The position numbers and the translations under genes were made by a program. The notes beneath the pieces are model-generated. The model was not told the DNA's origin and ran no database searches. It saw only the letters and a list, made by a program, of their open reading frames with translations. A stretch of DNA of 64,000 nucleotides from Emiliania huxleyi CCMP1516 (lineage: Eukaryota; Haptophyta; Isochrysidales; Noelaerhabdaceae), in contig NW_005196528.1 of assembly GCF_000372725.1 (NCBI RefSeq), positions 306,150 through 370,149 of the forward strand, written 5' to 3'. Positions 18,975-29,226 of this stretch are shown here, piece by piece. The stretch's first letter is position 1. The number at the start of each line of letters is the position of its first letter.

Positions 18975-20210
18975 TCAAACGCAGGAGGGCGCAGAAGTGC
19001 TGCACTTCTGCACAGCGCTGCATTCTGTTTAGGGGGCAGGGACCCATGACGGTCGGGCACCGAGATAGAGATGATTCATCAGAGAGTTTTGCGCACGCGT
19101 GTGTGCGAGCGAGGCCACGTGCACCAAGCCAGCTCACAGGACTCAGGAGTTCAAGTAGCGTGAGCATAATATTACTTCAGCCTTCAGGGGACCAATATAA
19201 CGTGTGCATGCCGGCGCCGCGCACGATCAGGGCGCCACTTTCGGCGACGTCCGTGTTCCCCGCGTTTTGCACACGTCGACACATGGCACCGACGCAGCTC
19301 AGCATTGTGCTGGAGCGCCTGCTCAACGAACTCGGGATAGCCGACCTTAGCGGTGTACGTTCGAGGCTGTGCTCATGCACGATACAGGCGCGGTGCTCGA
19401 CGCGATCCGAAGCGCTGCTGCAGCCGCAGAGGCTGGTGCGGCGGCTTATGCCAGCTCGGCCACGAGCAATGTTGTTGTGTCCCCAGGCAGCACTGCTACC
19501 GCTGGCGTAATCTCTGTGCAGCACAAGTGAGCGAATATAGTGATAGTGAAGAGATATACGTAGCGTTACAGTCGTCGACCCTCCCACCGTGTGGGCCGCC
19601 GGACCCCGGAGAGCTGCACAGCGCGTGCAGACAGCGTTGCGCGAGCATTGCCATTGGAGAGGCCAGCCTCCGGCTTCTCAGCGTGTCTCGCGAGTGCTGG
19701 CGGATCTCTGTCTGCCTGGTAGCTGGGTGTGATAGCGGGCTCTCTGGAGGTTTTGCTTACAAATTTACGGATTTACGGATTTACGGATCCACCCCCCTCC
19801 CCCCCCCCCCCCCCCCCGCGTCCCCGTGACCCCTGGACCCGGCCGTGAGACGCGCATCCGGGAATCAAGTTGGTGCCGGCGGGGCGTCTCGCTCTCGGCG
19901 TCTACCCCCGATCTGGCGAGGTACTCCCACGCCTCTCGGGGTTTGTGTCTGGCCGAGTGCTGGGGCGAGCCTCGGCGAGACTGCGTCAGCTGTTCCCACA
20001 GCAGGCTGGAAGTACCTCGCCAGCCCCCGATGACATTCGCGCGTCAAGAGATGCGTGTGAAAAAGACGAAAACGCAGCTTGTAGACGGTGCAGTGGTTGC
20101 ACGTCTCGGACAATCGTGCTTTTTTATGTAAACTGTAGAAACGCAAAACCCTGTGGGATCACACCGACGCGCGGGGCCGGCGACGAGACTCGCCGTCGGC
20201 CTTTCACGCC
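18975..20210. other. Intergenic region with fragments of coding-like sequence
   Basis: At about 19280-19510 two adjacent plus frames read like protein (LSIVLERLLNELGIADLSG, then GAVLDAIRSAAAAAEAG) but are out of phase and match nothing known to me. GGAGAGGCCAGCCTCCGGCT and the next 15 bases (about 19656-19690) recur at about 56570-56605. ATTTACGGATTTACGGATTT and a poly-C run lie at 19763-19817. No intact gene is supported. Confidence 0.5.
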
Positions 20211-21583
20211 TCAGAACTTCACCACCTTCGCCCTCTTCCGCGTGGGCTCGGCGCTCCTCGCCGGCGCCTCGGCGGCCGACTCAGACGGCGGCGCGGCGGC
20301 GGCGGCACTGCTCTTGCCGCGACCGCCCACCGCCGCGATCTTCCAGCTTCCGTTGTGCGTCATGCCCTTGTCCGCCGCCGCGCGCTCCGCCGCCGCGTCG
20401 CGCTCCTCCTCTTTCAGCGCCGCGAGCCGCTCAAGCTCGGCCACCTAGCACGCGTAGGAGGCGTCAGGCGCCTGGACCTCCCCCGCCCCCTCCCTCCCTC
20501 CCCCGCCCCCTCCCTCCCCCGGCGGGGTGCGCGCACCAGCCCCTCCGCCTCCACTTGGACCTGCTCCACGCGGTGCGCCGGCTCGCCGGGCGTGAAGGTG
20601 CGCGCCTAAAGCGAGACACTCGCGTGAGGCAAGAGTCGGCCGGAGGAGGTCCGCCCGGCGTCGAGCGGCGCGCCACAGTGCAGCATCCGCGCTCCGACTC
20701 GCGAGGGCCAACCTGCGGGGCGCGGGCGTGTGGGCAGGGAATCCCGAGCGGGAGCCTCACGGCGGGCGAGCAGCGGGAGCAAGTGCCGCACGCACGGTGC
20801 ATGCGTGCGTGCGTGCGCGCTCGTGCGTGCATGTGCGAGCGAGAAACGCACACGCACAGTGCGCGTGGGTGCGTGTGCGTGCCCACCTCGACCCGTAGCA
20901 TCGTCCCGCGGTGCTCCCAGTGCGCAAACTTTTGGCCGGGCGTGTACTTGTGTCCCGCGTCCACCTCGACGCGCTTGCCCGCCTGGCGCGGGGCGTAAGG
21001 GCACGAGCCGCGGGCTCACGCGGGCGGTGCGTCGGACACGGGGCTAGCCGGACAGCCGCAAAGTGCGGGCGCATGCCTCAGCCAGCATCCGCTGCACGTC
21101 AGCACAGACGGTGAGCACCTTGCCGCGCTGGCCGGCTTGGCCCTTCCAGAAGATGGGCACCACAACAACCTCCGGCGCACCCTTCTTCTCCTTGCGCAGC
21201 TTCTTGCCCAGCTCGCGCTTCGCCTGTCGCACACCACGGCGGTGAGCACAAGCGGCATCGAGGCGGCGCGGCGGCGCGGCAGCGGCGTGGCACGCCTGCA
21301 GCTTGGAGGCAGCGCGCTCGTCCCACTTCCGCCGCTCCTTGGGCTTGCGCTTGCGCTGCCTCTTTGTCGGAGTGTACTCCTTGCCCTCTGCCCGCAGCGC
21401 GAGCGCCTCCTGCTGCCGAGCCCGCTGGAGGGCCTTGCGCGTCTGCTCGCTCTCAGAAACGGCGCTGCTGCTGCTGCTGCTGCTACCCTTGCGCTTCCTC
21501 GCGGCGCTGGACGCTTCGGCGGACCTGGACGCGCCAGGCTTCTCCGATTTCTTCGTACAAGGCTGCGTGGCTGACTTGACCAT
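20211..21583 (-). CDS. Stand-alone prolyl-tRNA-synthetase-type anticodon-binding domain protein
   Basis: Six exons read from 21583: 21296-21583, 21077-21223, 20887-20982, 20674-20712, 20537-20605, 20211-20444 (290 residues; all introns in phase 0, three with GC donors). Residues 1-96 are very basic and Ser-rich (KRQRKRKPKERRKWDERAA), suggesting a nuclear or nucleolar signal. Residues about 97-210 carry PEVVVVPIFWKGQ, VLTVCADVQRMLAE, GKRVEVDAGHKYTPGQKFAH, WEHRGTMLRVEVGPRE and GCCTVARTFTPGEP, which is the order of the class II aminoacyl-tRNA synthetase anticodon-binding fold as in ProRS (TPGWKFNxWE, LRxExGPR, VARR). No catalytic motifs 1-3 are present anywhere upstream. The C-terminus is Ala/Lys-rich ending KRAKVVKF. 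The function is unknown; binding tRNA or rRNA is inferred. Confidence 0.75.
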
Positions 21584-21599
21584 CGTCCCAGGAAAATAA

Positions 21600-21933
21600 G
21601 TTTTGCGCCCGGGTGCCAGTTTGGGGGGCAAACCCTGCCCGCCCCCTAGGACCCCGGGTAAGGCCCAGGTGTGGCCTAGGGCATCAGAAGGGACCAAGAG
21701 GAGTCCAGTCTGAGCCATAGAGCCCATGTCTTTGCCCCCGAAGGTCGCGTCCAAATGCCCGGAACGGACGTTACAGTGGTGTCCGGCCGGCACGATCACC
21801 GAGCTGTGACGCTCAGGGAAGCCTGATGAGGTGCTGGTTTCTTTGCCCAGGGCTGGCCTACGGCCCATGCTGGATCAGCTGAGCAAGGTTTGGGGAGAAT
21901 CCCCCGGACAGATCTTCAGATACCGTTTTGACG
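21600..21933. other. Upstream region of the anticodon-binding-domain gene
   Basis: The open frame continues to 21868 but with repeat-like composition. CAGTGGTGTCCGGCCGGCAC (about 21775) resembles CAGTGGTGTCCGGCTGGCGT at about 62145. No gene is seen. Confidence 0.5.
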
Positions 21934-22958
21934 GATGACCGAAAATGGGCATCAGTAACCAGCCTCCGGCGCGCGGCGGGGCCCCCCGCTACCATCCAAA
22001 CCCGAGTACCGGTCTACTATCATAGGTAGAGGCTCAAGTGTGACATATAAGTCCACACCCATACACATGCACAAAGCAACTCTCACGGCACACGGGCACC
22101 GGGTGGAGCGGTGGCGGCGGCGGCAGCAGCACGCGCGGGCGGACGGATTCGGACGGGGCGGAGCAGCGACTGCCTGGGCGGCCGCTGCTCTGTCTGCCAG
22201 AGCGCGCCGTCTGCCTGCGCAGCTCGAGCGCGGTCAGGTGCGAGGACGCGTGGCGGCGCGGGGAAACGCGGCGGCGGTGGCGGCGGCGGCGGCGGCGGCA
22301 GCGGCACGCGCGGGCGGACGGATTCGGACGGGGCGGAGCAGCGACCGCCTGGGCGGCCGCTGCTCTGTCTGCCAGAGCGCGCCGTCTGTGCGCAGCTCGA
22401 GCGCGGTCAGGTGCACAGGGAAGCGTGGCGGCGCGGGGACGCGCGGCGGCGGTGGCGAGCAGGCGAGCGGCCCGCGCGCGGCGAGGCGGACAGGTGATCG
22501 GCAGGCGGGTGATGGGCCGGAGAGTGACCGCGCCCAGCGATCGGAGCGAGCCGATCGTCGCTCGGCCGCAGCTGACCTCGAAGGCGTGCGGAGCGCGACT
22601 GTCGGTGTCGGAGGGCGGCCGTCATGTGGCGAGGAGGGAGGACGACAAGTGCGCGTCGTACGGGTCGCTCTTCATCGGCCAGTCGAGCGGACGGTAGCGT
22701 CGGTCAAAGCAAAGAGGGCCGGTGAGGCCGGCGAGATTCGTTGCGAGATACGGTTCGCGCCCAAACAAGTTTGGACGCTCGGGGGACGCGCCGCAAAAAC
22801 CAAAATCAAGCCCATGGAAAGGGGGCTTCTGGGGCGGCCAATTCACACCTCGCGGGACTACTTATGTTTTCGTAAACGTAGTTGTGGCCCCCCGCTACGT
22901 CGCACGAGTGCAACCGGGTAGCGGGGGGCTAAAAACGGGGTGATTTCGGTCATCCGTC
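21934..22958. mobile_element. TIR element of about 1.0 kb, non-autonomous
   Basis: The ends GACGGATGACCGAAA (21934-21948) and TTTCGGTCATCCGTC (22944-22958) are exact inverted repeats. The interior is very GC-rich, with a roughly 210-bp direct duplication (about 22100-22230 and 22285-22440, each with CGGACGGGGCGGAGCAGCGA and CTGCTCTGTCTGCCAGAGCG). The right part (GTCGCACGAGTGCAACCGGG) and left part (CAGTAACCAGCCTCCGGCG) are joined with a shortened middle at 54660-55098. No transposase frame is visible. Confidence 0.75.
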
Positions 22959-22998
22959 CATATCACACGAGTTTTTGGACTTCTGTTAAAATATCTCC

Positions 22999-23841
22999 TC
23001 AATGACAATGTTCAGGCGTCCGCGCCGGAAGTGGCGCTACTGCGCTGTTCATCAACACGAGCTCGACGCCAACGGGAGCAGCGGCTCCGCGCCGCCGTTT
23101 GCTCCTCCCCGTGCCGCCGCCGCCGCCGCCGCCTCTGCCGTCGTCGTCGCTGCCCCCGCCGCTGCCACTGCGGCTGCCTCTGCCTCTGCCTCTGCCCCTG
23201 CCCCTGCGGTCGCCGCCGCCTCTGCCGCCGCCGCCGGCCACCGCCATGTCGACAGGCTCCCATTCTGAGATGGACGCCTCGCCGCCGCCAAGCGCCACCA
23301 CCCTGACGGCCACCGCTCCGCCAGGCAAACAGTCGAGGAGCGCGGCCTGCTTTGGGCAGAGCTTGCCGGGCATATGCTTGCCAGAAGTCGAGCCAGGGTT
23401 GAGGAAGAGGACGCCTGACGGGTGCCTCTCGAGGCGCGGCACATGCGTGTGGCCGTACACGATAATATCTCCCTTTGGCCGCCAGCCGCCGGGCGGCCTG
23501 AGCTCGGACAGCACAACTTCGTCGTCCTTGTGTGCGATGAGGTCGCCGTGGTGAACAAAGCATCGAACGCCGCTGACGCTGTCCTCGTAGGTGGCAGTCG
23601 TCGGGCACCCGTGGCCGCCGTCGTACCTGTCGTCGGTGTTGCCACGCACAGCCGTGACTGGCGCCACCTCCCTCAGCTCCGCCAGCAGGCTCGACACCGT
23701 CTCGCCCTTCTTCTCACCGATCACGTCGCCCGCATGCAGGATGTGCTCGACGCCGGCAGCGCGGAAGGCGGAGAGCGCCTTCGTCCAGGCCGCAATCGAC
23801 CCGTGGGTGTCAGAGATGATGCCGACCGTGGAGTGTGCCAT
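22999..23841 (-). CDS. YfcE/MJ0936-type calcineurin-like phosphodiesterase
   Basis: A 280-residue frame from the ATG at 23841 (MAHSTVGIISDTHG). The metallophosphoesterase metal-binding motifs appear in order: SDTHG, HAGDVIG, VRGNTD, VHHGDLI, YGHTHVP, then FLNPGS, the compact set of the YfcE/MJ0936 family of two-metal phosphodiesterases. Residues from about 190 form a tail rich in Gly and Arg (repeated GRG), of a type seen in RNA-binding or nucleolar proteins and absent from bacterial members. A longer in-frame start at 23931 is possible, but its extra 30 residues run toward a dispersed repeat. The substrate is not predictable. Codon use and GC match the neighbours. Confidence 0.85.
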   Translation of the reverse strand: MAHSTVGIISDTHGSIAAWTKALSAFRAAGVEHILHAGDVIGEKKGETVSSLLAELREVAPVTAVRGNTDDRYDGGHGCPTTATYEDSVSGVRCFVHHGDLIAHKDDEVVLSELRPPGGWRPKGDIIVYGHTHVPRLERHPSGVLFLNPGSTSGKHMPGKLCPKQAALLDCLPGGAVAVRVVALGGGEASISEWEPVDMAVAGGGGRGGGDRRGRGRGRGRGSRSGSGGGSDDDGRGGGGGGGTGRSKRRRGAAAPVGVELVLMNSAVAPLPARTPEHCH

Positions 23842-23931
23842 TTGCGAGTTCAGTTTGGAGAAGGCGGGATTCCCGCCTTTTCTTTTATGGAACTTCGAAC
23901 ACAGCGTCTTGCTTGCCATAAAAACGTCCAC

Positions 23932-24000
23932 CCATACCGCGTTGGTGTCCAGTCCGAGCCTGGCTGTTCTTCACCTTTCTACCTACCTACCTTTGCCAAC
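23932..24000 (-). repeat. Dispersed repeat (family with 28685 and 49575)
   Basis: ACACCAGCGCGGTGTGGGTG-type sequence with AGGCTCGGACTG and the GGTAGGTAGGTAGAAAGGTG edge is shared, in opposite orientation, with 49573-49650 and in part with 28690-28745. Confidence 0.75.
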
Positions 24001-24059
24001 AACCTAATACAGAGAGAGGCGCGCGACATTGGCCTGTCCGAGGGTTTCCTCTCGCACCC

Positions 24060-24480
24060 TACCTGGTTTCCTTTCCGTGTTTCCTGCTCGTTTCCCTACA
24101 ACACCCTCTAGTTTCCTCGGGAAACCCCGGGGAAACTCCGTGGAATTCGTCATTTTTGGGGGGCTCTGAGCCGTGTCTGAGGCTGTTTTGGGGCCAAAAT
24201 CGGCAAAATACCGGGTATTTTGCGGGTATACCTGGAAAACCCCGGTATACCTGGAAAATACCTGGGTATCGTGCCGATTTCCTCAATTTTGCCCCAGATT
24301 TTGCCCCAGACCAGCTCTCAGACTCAGGGAAACTCGCGAGTTTCCCGAGGGAAACTCGAGAGAAACAGAATGGAGCACCAAACACCCTCTGGTTTCCCTG
24401 GAAACTTCCGGAAACGCAAAGTGCTGGGGACCCTCTGGTTTCCCTCTGGGTTGCCGGAAACCCTCGGACAGGCCAAGCAC
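24060..24480 (+). repeat. GTTTCC-rich dispersed element, copy 2
   Basis: Matches copy 1 at 14440-14800 in block order; see there. This copy has an extra GGTATACCTGGAAAA duplication at about 24222-24262. Confidence 0.75.
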
Positions 24481-24494
24481 TCACACTCACAGGC

Positions 24495-25323
24495 TAACCT
24501 CTAAATCTGCACCTTGGATGGCTGCGCTCCCTGTTTACAGCCATCGGTGCTAAAAGTGGCTGGCACGCCTAGATCTCAGCCATACACTCCTACCGGATGG
24601 CTGAGAACTAGGCATGCCAGCCATCCTTAATTCACATGGTTGCAATTAAAGCATCCTGGCCACTCCGCCTCCCAGCACGCGCCATTTTGGCTGCCTTCCA
24701 GCCAGCGAGCAGCGTAGCCATCCTCCGGCCGATGGCTGCGATGGCTGTGTCCCAGCCATCCGCCCGGCCGCAAGATGGCTGATATACAGCCGTCGCAGCC
24801 ATTTGGCTGGAGGATGGCTGACGCGAATTCGACCCAGCCTTCTGATCTAGTAAGCTCAGCCATCCTTTACGGTCGATATGTGGCTGCCACTCCTGTATGA
24901 CCCCCACGGCCNNNNNNNNNNNNNNNNNNNNNNNNNNNNNNNNNNNNNNNNNNNNNNNNNNNNNNNNNNNNNNNNNNNNNNNNNNNNNNNNNNNNNNNNN
25001 NNNNNNNNNNNTGTGGCTGCGACGGCTGTATGACAGCCACATCTTGCGGCCGGGGGCGGATGGCTGGGACACAGCCATCGCAGCCATCGGCCGGAGGATG
25101 GCTGCACTGGCTGGAAGGCAGCCAAACTGGCGCGTGCTGGGAGGGCGGAGTGGCTGGGATCCTGTAATTGCAGCCACGCACGCGTATTAAGGATGGCTGG
25201 CATGCCTAGTTCTCAGCCATCGGGTAGGTGGGAGTGTATGGCTGAGATCTAGGCGTGCCAGCCATCCTTAGCACGGATGGCTGTGAAACAGGGAGCGCAG
25301 CCAAGGTGCAGATTTCGAGGTTA
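24495..25323. mobile_element. Fold-back element with about 310-bp inverted arms around an assembly gap
   Basis: The left arm (24495 to about 24805) and right arm (about 25012-25323) are reverse complements with small differences. Both start AACCTC-AAATCTGCACCTTG at the outer edge. Within the arms GATGGCTG/CAGCCATC words repeat more than 25 times, so each arm can also fold on itself. There are no coding frames. The gap of exactly 100 N lies near the predicted hairpin centre. Confidence 0.85.
24912..25011. other. Assembly gap (100 N)
   Basis: Exactly 100 N, the usual placeholder for a gap of unknown size; it falls at the centre of the fold-back element. Confidence 0.99.
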
Positions 25324-25413
25324 AAGCCACACTCATTCACGGACCCATTCACTCGCAGCTGTCCTCCCGCGACGCGAAGCGCCCGCCGCGGCCCTCTCGC
25401 AGTTTGGCCTCTC

Positions 25414-26151
25414 GGTATGCCGCTGCCCGCGTGCCCGGATCTGACGCAAAGCCTGCGTCGCGTCAACCTCGTGAAGTCGGCCTCAGAGCACGACTACTAC
25501 ATGAGCCTCGAGCTCGACTCGCAGCTGTGCCTCCGGTGCGGTCCCCGCGCCATGAGCGCCTGCGGCGGCGAGAGAGGGAGGGAGAAACGGAATGCCCCGC
25601 ACAACGCGCATGACAGGTGCCCTGGCCGTGCCGGTAGGATCCATGGGCAGGAAGGCTGCGAGGGCTCCTTCGTCTTCCCCGCGCGGCAGCCGACTCAGTA
25701 CACGTTGTGCCAGTGGACGCGCTGCGACAATGTGCACTTTGATCGGTGCTGCCCCATCGAGGGCAACGAATGCACGATTCCCTCTCCGCCAGCGGCGCCG
25801 CCGGCGCCTCCAGCCGCACCGCCGCCGCCGCCACCTTCCCCGGGCCCTTCACCCCCTCCGCACCCGAATCCCCCTTCCATTCCTCCGTCTCCCTCCTACC
25901 CGCCGCTGCCGCCGCCGCCGCCGCCGCCGCCGCCACCGCCACCGCCGTCGCCGCCGCCGCACCCGCCGCATGCCCCGCCCCCGCTTCCGCCTGCTGACCT
26001 GCGCTGGGTTCCGCCAGCGTTGATCGTGCTCGGCGCCGCAGCGATAGCGTGGTCCATCCTGCAGCGCCGGTGCACGGCGCCGCCAAAGCAAAAGCGCTAC
26101 ATCTCATTCGAGATACCCGACCCCGACGAGGCAGGCTCGCAGTCGCTGTGA
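25414..26151 (+). CDS. Proline-rich single-pass membrane protein (start uncertain)
   Basis: The frame has a Cys-containing ectodomain-like part (CQWTRCDNVHFDRCCPIEGN), a stretch of about 85 residues that is mostly proline with scattered Ser, His and Ala, a single hydrophobic helix (WVPPALIVLGAAAIAWSIL) and a 36-residue cytosolic tail ending DEAGSQSL. Such Pro/Ser rods resemble extracellular matrix or pherophorin-like algal proteins. No signal peptide is seen at the Met at 25417 or at other nearby starts, so the true 5' exon may lie upstream or be lost in the fold-back element that ends 90 bp before. Confidence is good for the C-terminal half and weak for the start. Confidence 0.55.
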   Translation, partial: GMPLPACPDLTQSLRRVNLVKSASEHDYYMSLELDSQLCLRCGPRAMSACGGERGREKRNAPHNAHDRCPGRAGRIHGQEGCEGSFVFPARQPTQYTLCQWTRCDNVHFDRCCPIEGNECTIPSPPAAPPAPPAAPPPPPPSPGPSPPPHPNPPSIPPSPSYPPLPPPPPPPPPPPPPSPPPHPPHAPPPLPPADLRWVPPALIVLGAAAIAWSILQRRCTAPPKQKRYISFEIPDPDEAGSQSL

Positions 26152-26478
26152 GGAGGCTCGCTGTGGGCCAACTAAACCCTACTTCGGCCGGCGTCGAGCG
26201 GCCGCAGCATGCCTGGCACGTCCCTGGCGTCCTGTCGTGTGCACGTGTGGGTCTGTACCCTGAGTCGGGGCGTGCGCGGGCCGCTCTCCGGGGACAGAGA
26301 AGGACTAGCTCGCAGGTCGCAGCAGAGTCTAGGTGCCTCTTGAAGCCCTGAGGGTGCTTGTGTGTGCGGTGAGCTCCTGTGAACTTGTGAGCTGACACAC
26401 TTGAGTCATCTTGAGAGCGTGCAGAAGAGAAAGAAAGCCGCGAGCGGACGCAGACATCAGAACAACACCCGAGTCCCG

Positions 26479-26770
26479 ACCCAAGGGAGGGATGGGAGGA
26501 CGGCACGCCGCCACCACACAGGGGTTTTAAGGAGAGGAGTGTGGTGCTAGCCGTCGCCCACCCTTGGGCGTCTGCCTCTTCCTATCTCTCTTCGCAGTCC
26601 CTCGCCGAAAAAGAAAGAAAGAAAGAAAACAGACAACCCAAGGGAGGGATGGGAGGACGGCACGCCGCCACCACACAGGGATTTTAAGGAGAGGTGTGTG
26701 ATGCGCTAGCCGTCGCCCACCCTAAGGAGTCTGCCTCTTCCTATCTCTCTTCGCAGTCTCTCGCCGCTTC
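26479..26770 (+). repeat. Direct tandem repeat, two units of about 130 bp, before UroD
   Basis: Unit 1 (26479-26607) and unit 2 (26636-26764) both contain AAGGGAGGGATGGGAGGACG, CACGCCGCCACCACACAGGG, TTTTAAGGAGAGG, CTAGCCGTCGCCCACCC and CCTCTTCCTATCTCTCTTCG. They are separated by an (AAAG)n run. The last block also occurs at about 5750. Unit 2 ends about 170 bp before the UroD start and may form its promoter or leader. Confidence 0.9.
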
Positions 26771-26931
26771 TCGCTGCAGCCTTCATGCCACCTCGCGGTC
26801 GTCCCACTCTCGTCGTTCTCTCCTTTGTCATTTCCTCCTCTGTCGCGTCGTTCTCTTCTGTCTCGTCCTGCGACGCCGCCGCCTGCCGGTCCCTCGCCGG
26901 TTTTCGATTTATTTTTTGTTTCATCGACATT

Positions 26932-29226
26932 ATGCACCTCTTGGCGATCCCGTGCTTCGCTCCTGGCGTCTCGCTCGCCCCTGGCGTGCAGCACGGCGCC
27001 GCGGCCGGCGCCGCGAGCCGCGCCGGCGCGCCGGTGCTGCAGGCGACCGAGCTGCGCATCGAGACCCCGCCGGGCGGCGCGGCCGAGCTGCTGCGTGCGG
27101 CTCCGAACTGGACGCCGGCGCCGGGCGAGCACGACATCCTGCTCCGCGCGGCGCGCGGCGAGGCGGTGGAGCGCACGCCGGTGTGGCTCATGCGGCAGGC
27201 GGGCCGCTACATGGCCGCCTTCCGCGAGTACTCCACAAAGTACCCCTTCCGTATGCGGAGCGAGACGCCCGAGGTCGCCATCGAGCTGTCGCTGCAGCCG
27301 TGGCGCGCGTTCGGCGTGGACGGCGTGGTGATGTTTTCGGACATACTGACGCCGCTGCCCGCCATGGGCGTCGATTTCGACGTCGTCCGCGGCACCGGCC
27401 CCGTCATCCCGCAGCCGCTCCGCACCGCCGCCGACGGTGAGGCTTCCGAGACACTTCCGAGACACTTCCGAGCCGAGACGCTGCCGAGCTCTCCAGAGAC
27501 ACCCCAGACGCTTAGCGAGTGCCGCCGGCTCGTCCCATGCCGCCGCTCCCTCTTCCCTCGCCCGCTCACTACTCCTCCGCCCCCCCCCCCCCCCCCTCGC
27601 TCTCCTCTCGGATACGCCAGTCGCCGCGCTGACGCCGATCGACGACTTTGAATCGAAGCTCGGCTTCATCCGCACGATCCTGGGCTCGCTGCGCAAGGAG
27701 ACGGAGGGCGGGTGCACGCTCATCGGCTTTGTCGGCTCGCCCTTCACCCTCGTCGCCTACGCCGTCGAGGGCCAGGCCAACCGCCACTGCATCTCGACGA
27801 AACAGATGATGACGGCCGCGCCCGAGGTGCCACTTCCGCGCCCCTGCCTGGCCCTTCCCCGAGGGGCCAACCCGCGCTGCGAGGAGGGCCTGTGCACGCG
27901 CCTGGGTGCGGTGCACTCACAAGCGTCTCGTCTGCAGATCTCGCAGACCTCTCCTCCGCCGCCCCGTGGCGTGTGTCGGGGTCACCCGAGATCACACGAG
28001 ATCACGCGAGATCACGCGAGATCGCGAGATTACGCGAGATTACTTCGCTACCTCCCCCTTCCCTCAGGTGCTGCACGCCGCGCTCGACCACTTCGCCACC
28101 GAGATTGGAAAGTACGGCTGCCACCAGATCGAGTGCGGCGCTCAGACCATCCAGTTCTTCGAGTCGTGGGCGCACCACCTCGGCGCGAGATCTGGCCGAG
28201 ATCTGGCCGAGATATGGCCGAGATAGAGCCGAGATCCGGCGCGAGATCTAGCTGAGGCCAGCCGAGATCTAGCCGCCTCACGCACACGCCTCCCAACACG
28301 CCTCACCTCGCCGCAGGAGCCGGCCAGTTTGACACCTTCGCCAAGCCGTACGCAGACAAGGCGATGCGATACATCAAGGCGCATCTCCCCGCATCTCCCC
28401 ACATCTGCTCGCCTATCCCCACATCTGCTCGACCTCCCGTGAGCGGGGCTTCGCTTGCCTCCCGACCCCTCATATGGCATGCTTAGGCGCGGCTCCGCCC
28501 CGAGAGAGCCCACCTCGAGATCCACCGAGATCCGCCGAGATATGCGCCGAGATATGCGCCGAGATATGTGCAGCCGAGGGCCTCGGGGCCGGGCGACGCC
28601 GTCGAAGCTTGCCTGGCCTTCGCCCCTCAGGAGCGCCACCCGGACGTGCCGATCATCTACTATGCCAACGGCTCGCATTAGAGAGAGAGGCGAGGCACAG
28701 TCAGGCTCGGACTGGACACCAGCGCGGTGTGGGTGGACGAGGGACGGGAGATGACGGCACGCTGGAGCGACACACCGACACACAGACACAAGACACTCGC
28801 CGACCCTCGTGCAGTGCGCTGTGGTTCACAGCCCTGGCCGTGAACAGGCGGGTCGCCGTACCTCGAGCTGCAGCGCGACATGGCGGCGGACATGATCCAG
28901 CTCGATTGGGGCACCGACATGGCCACCGCGAGGCGCCGCCTCGGGACGGAGCGCCGCGTGGCCGGCAACATCGACGGCCGACGGCGCCGCCCGCTGGTCC
29001 GCTCACTCGAGTCACAGCGTTGCTGTTCATTGCTGTTCTAGGCAACGTCGACCCGACTGTCCTGTTTGGCTCGGAGGCGCAGATCACGGCGGCGGTGCAC
29101 CAAAACATACGCGACGCGGGCGGCAAGGGGCAGCACCTCCTCAACCTCGGCCACGGAGTGCTGCAGGGCACGCCCGAGGCGTCCGTGGCGGCGTTTGTCA
29201 ACGCCGCAAAGTCGTTCTCGGAGTGA
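26932..29226 (+). CDS. hemE: Uroporphyrinogen decarboxylase, plastid
   Basis: Seven exons: 26932-27436, 27621-27826, 28068-28182, 28317-28378, 28631-28670, 28848-28964, 29042-29226, giving 409 residues with every join in frame. The leader [19 protein letters not shown] is a signal peptide before a basic transit-like stretch. Family markers: [12 protein letters not shown] (signature), [108 protein letters not shown] and [16 protein letters not shown]. It decarboxylates the four acetates of uroporphyrinogen III to coproporphyrinogen III in heme and chlorophyll synthesis. Four of six introns start with GC. Intron 5 contains a dispersed repeat (about 28685-28790). Intron 6 starts with a 12-nt near copy of the start of exon 7. 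Confidence 0.93.
28685..28850 (+). repeat. Dispersed repeat inside UroD intron 5
   Basis: AGGCTCGGACTGGACACCAG and GCGACACACCGACACACAGA blocks match 49610-49700 in the same order, and the first block matches 23935-23970 inverted. The repeat makes up most of the 177-bp intron 28671-28847. Confidence 0.75.
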
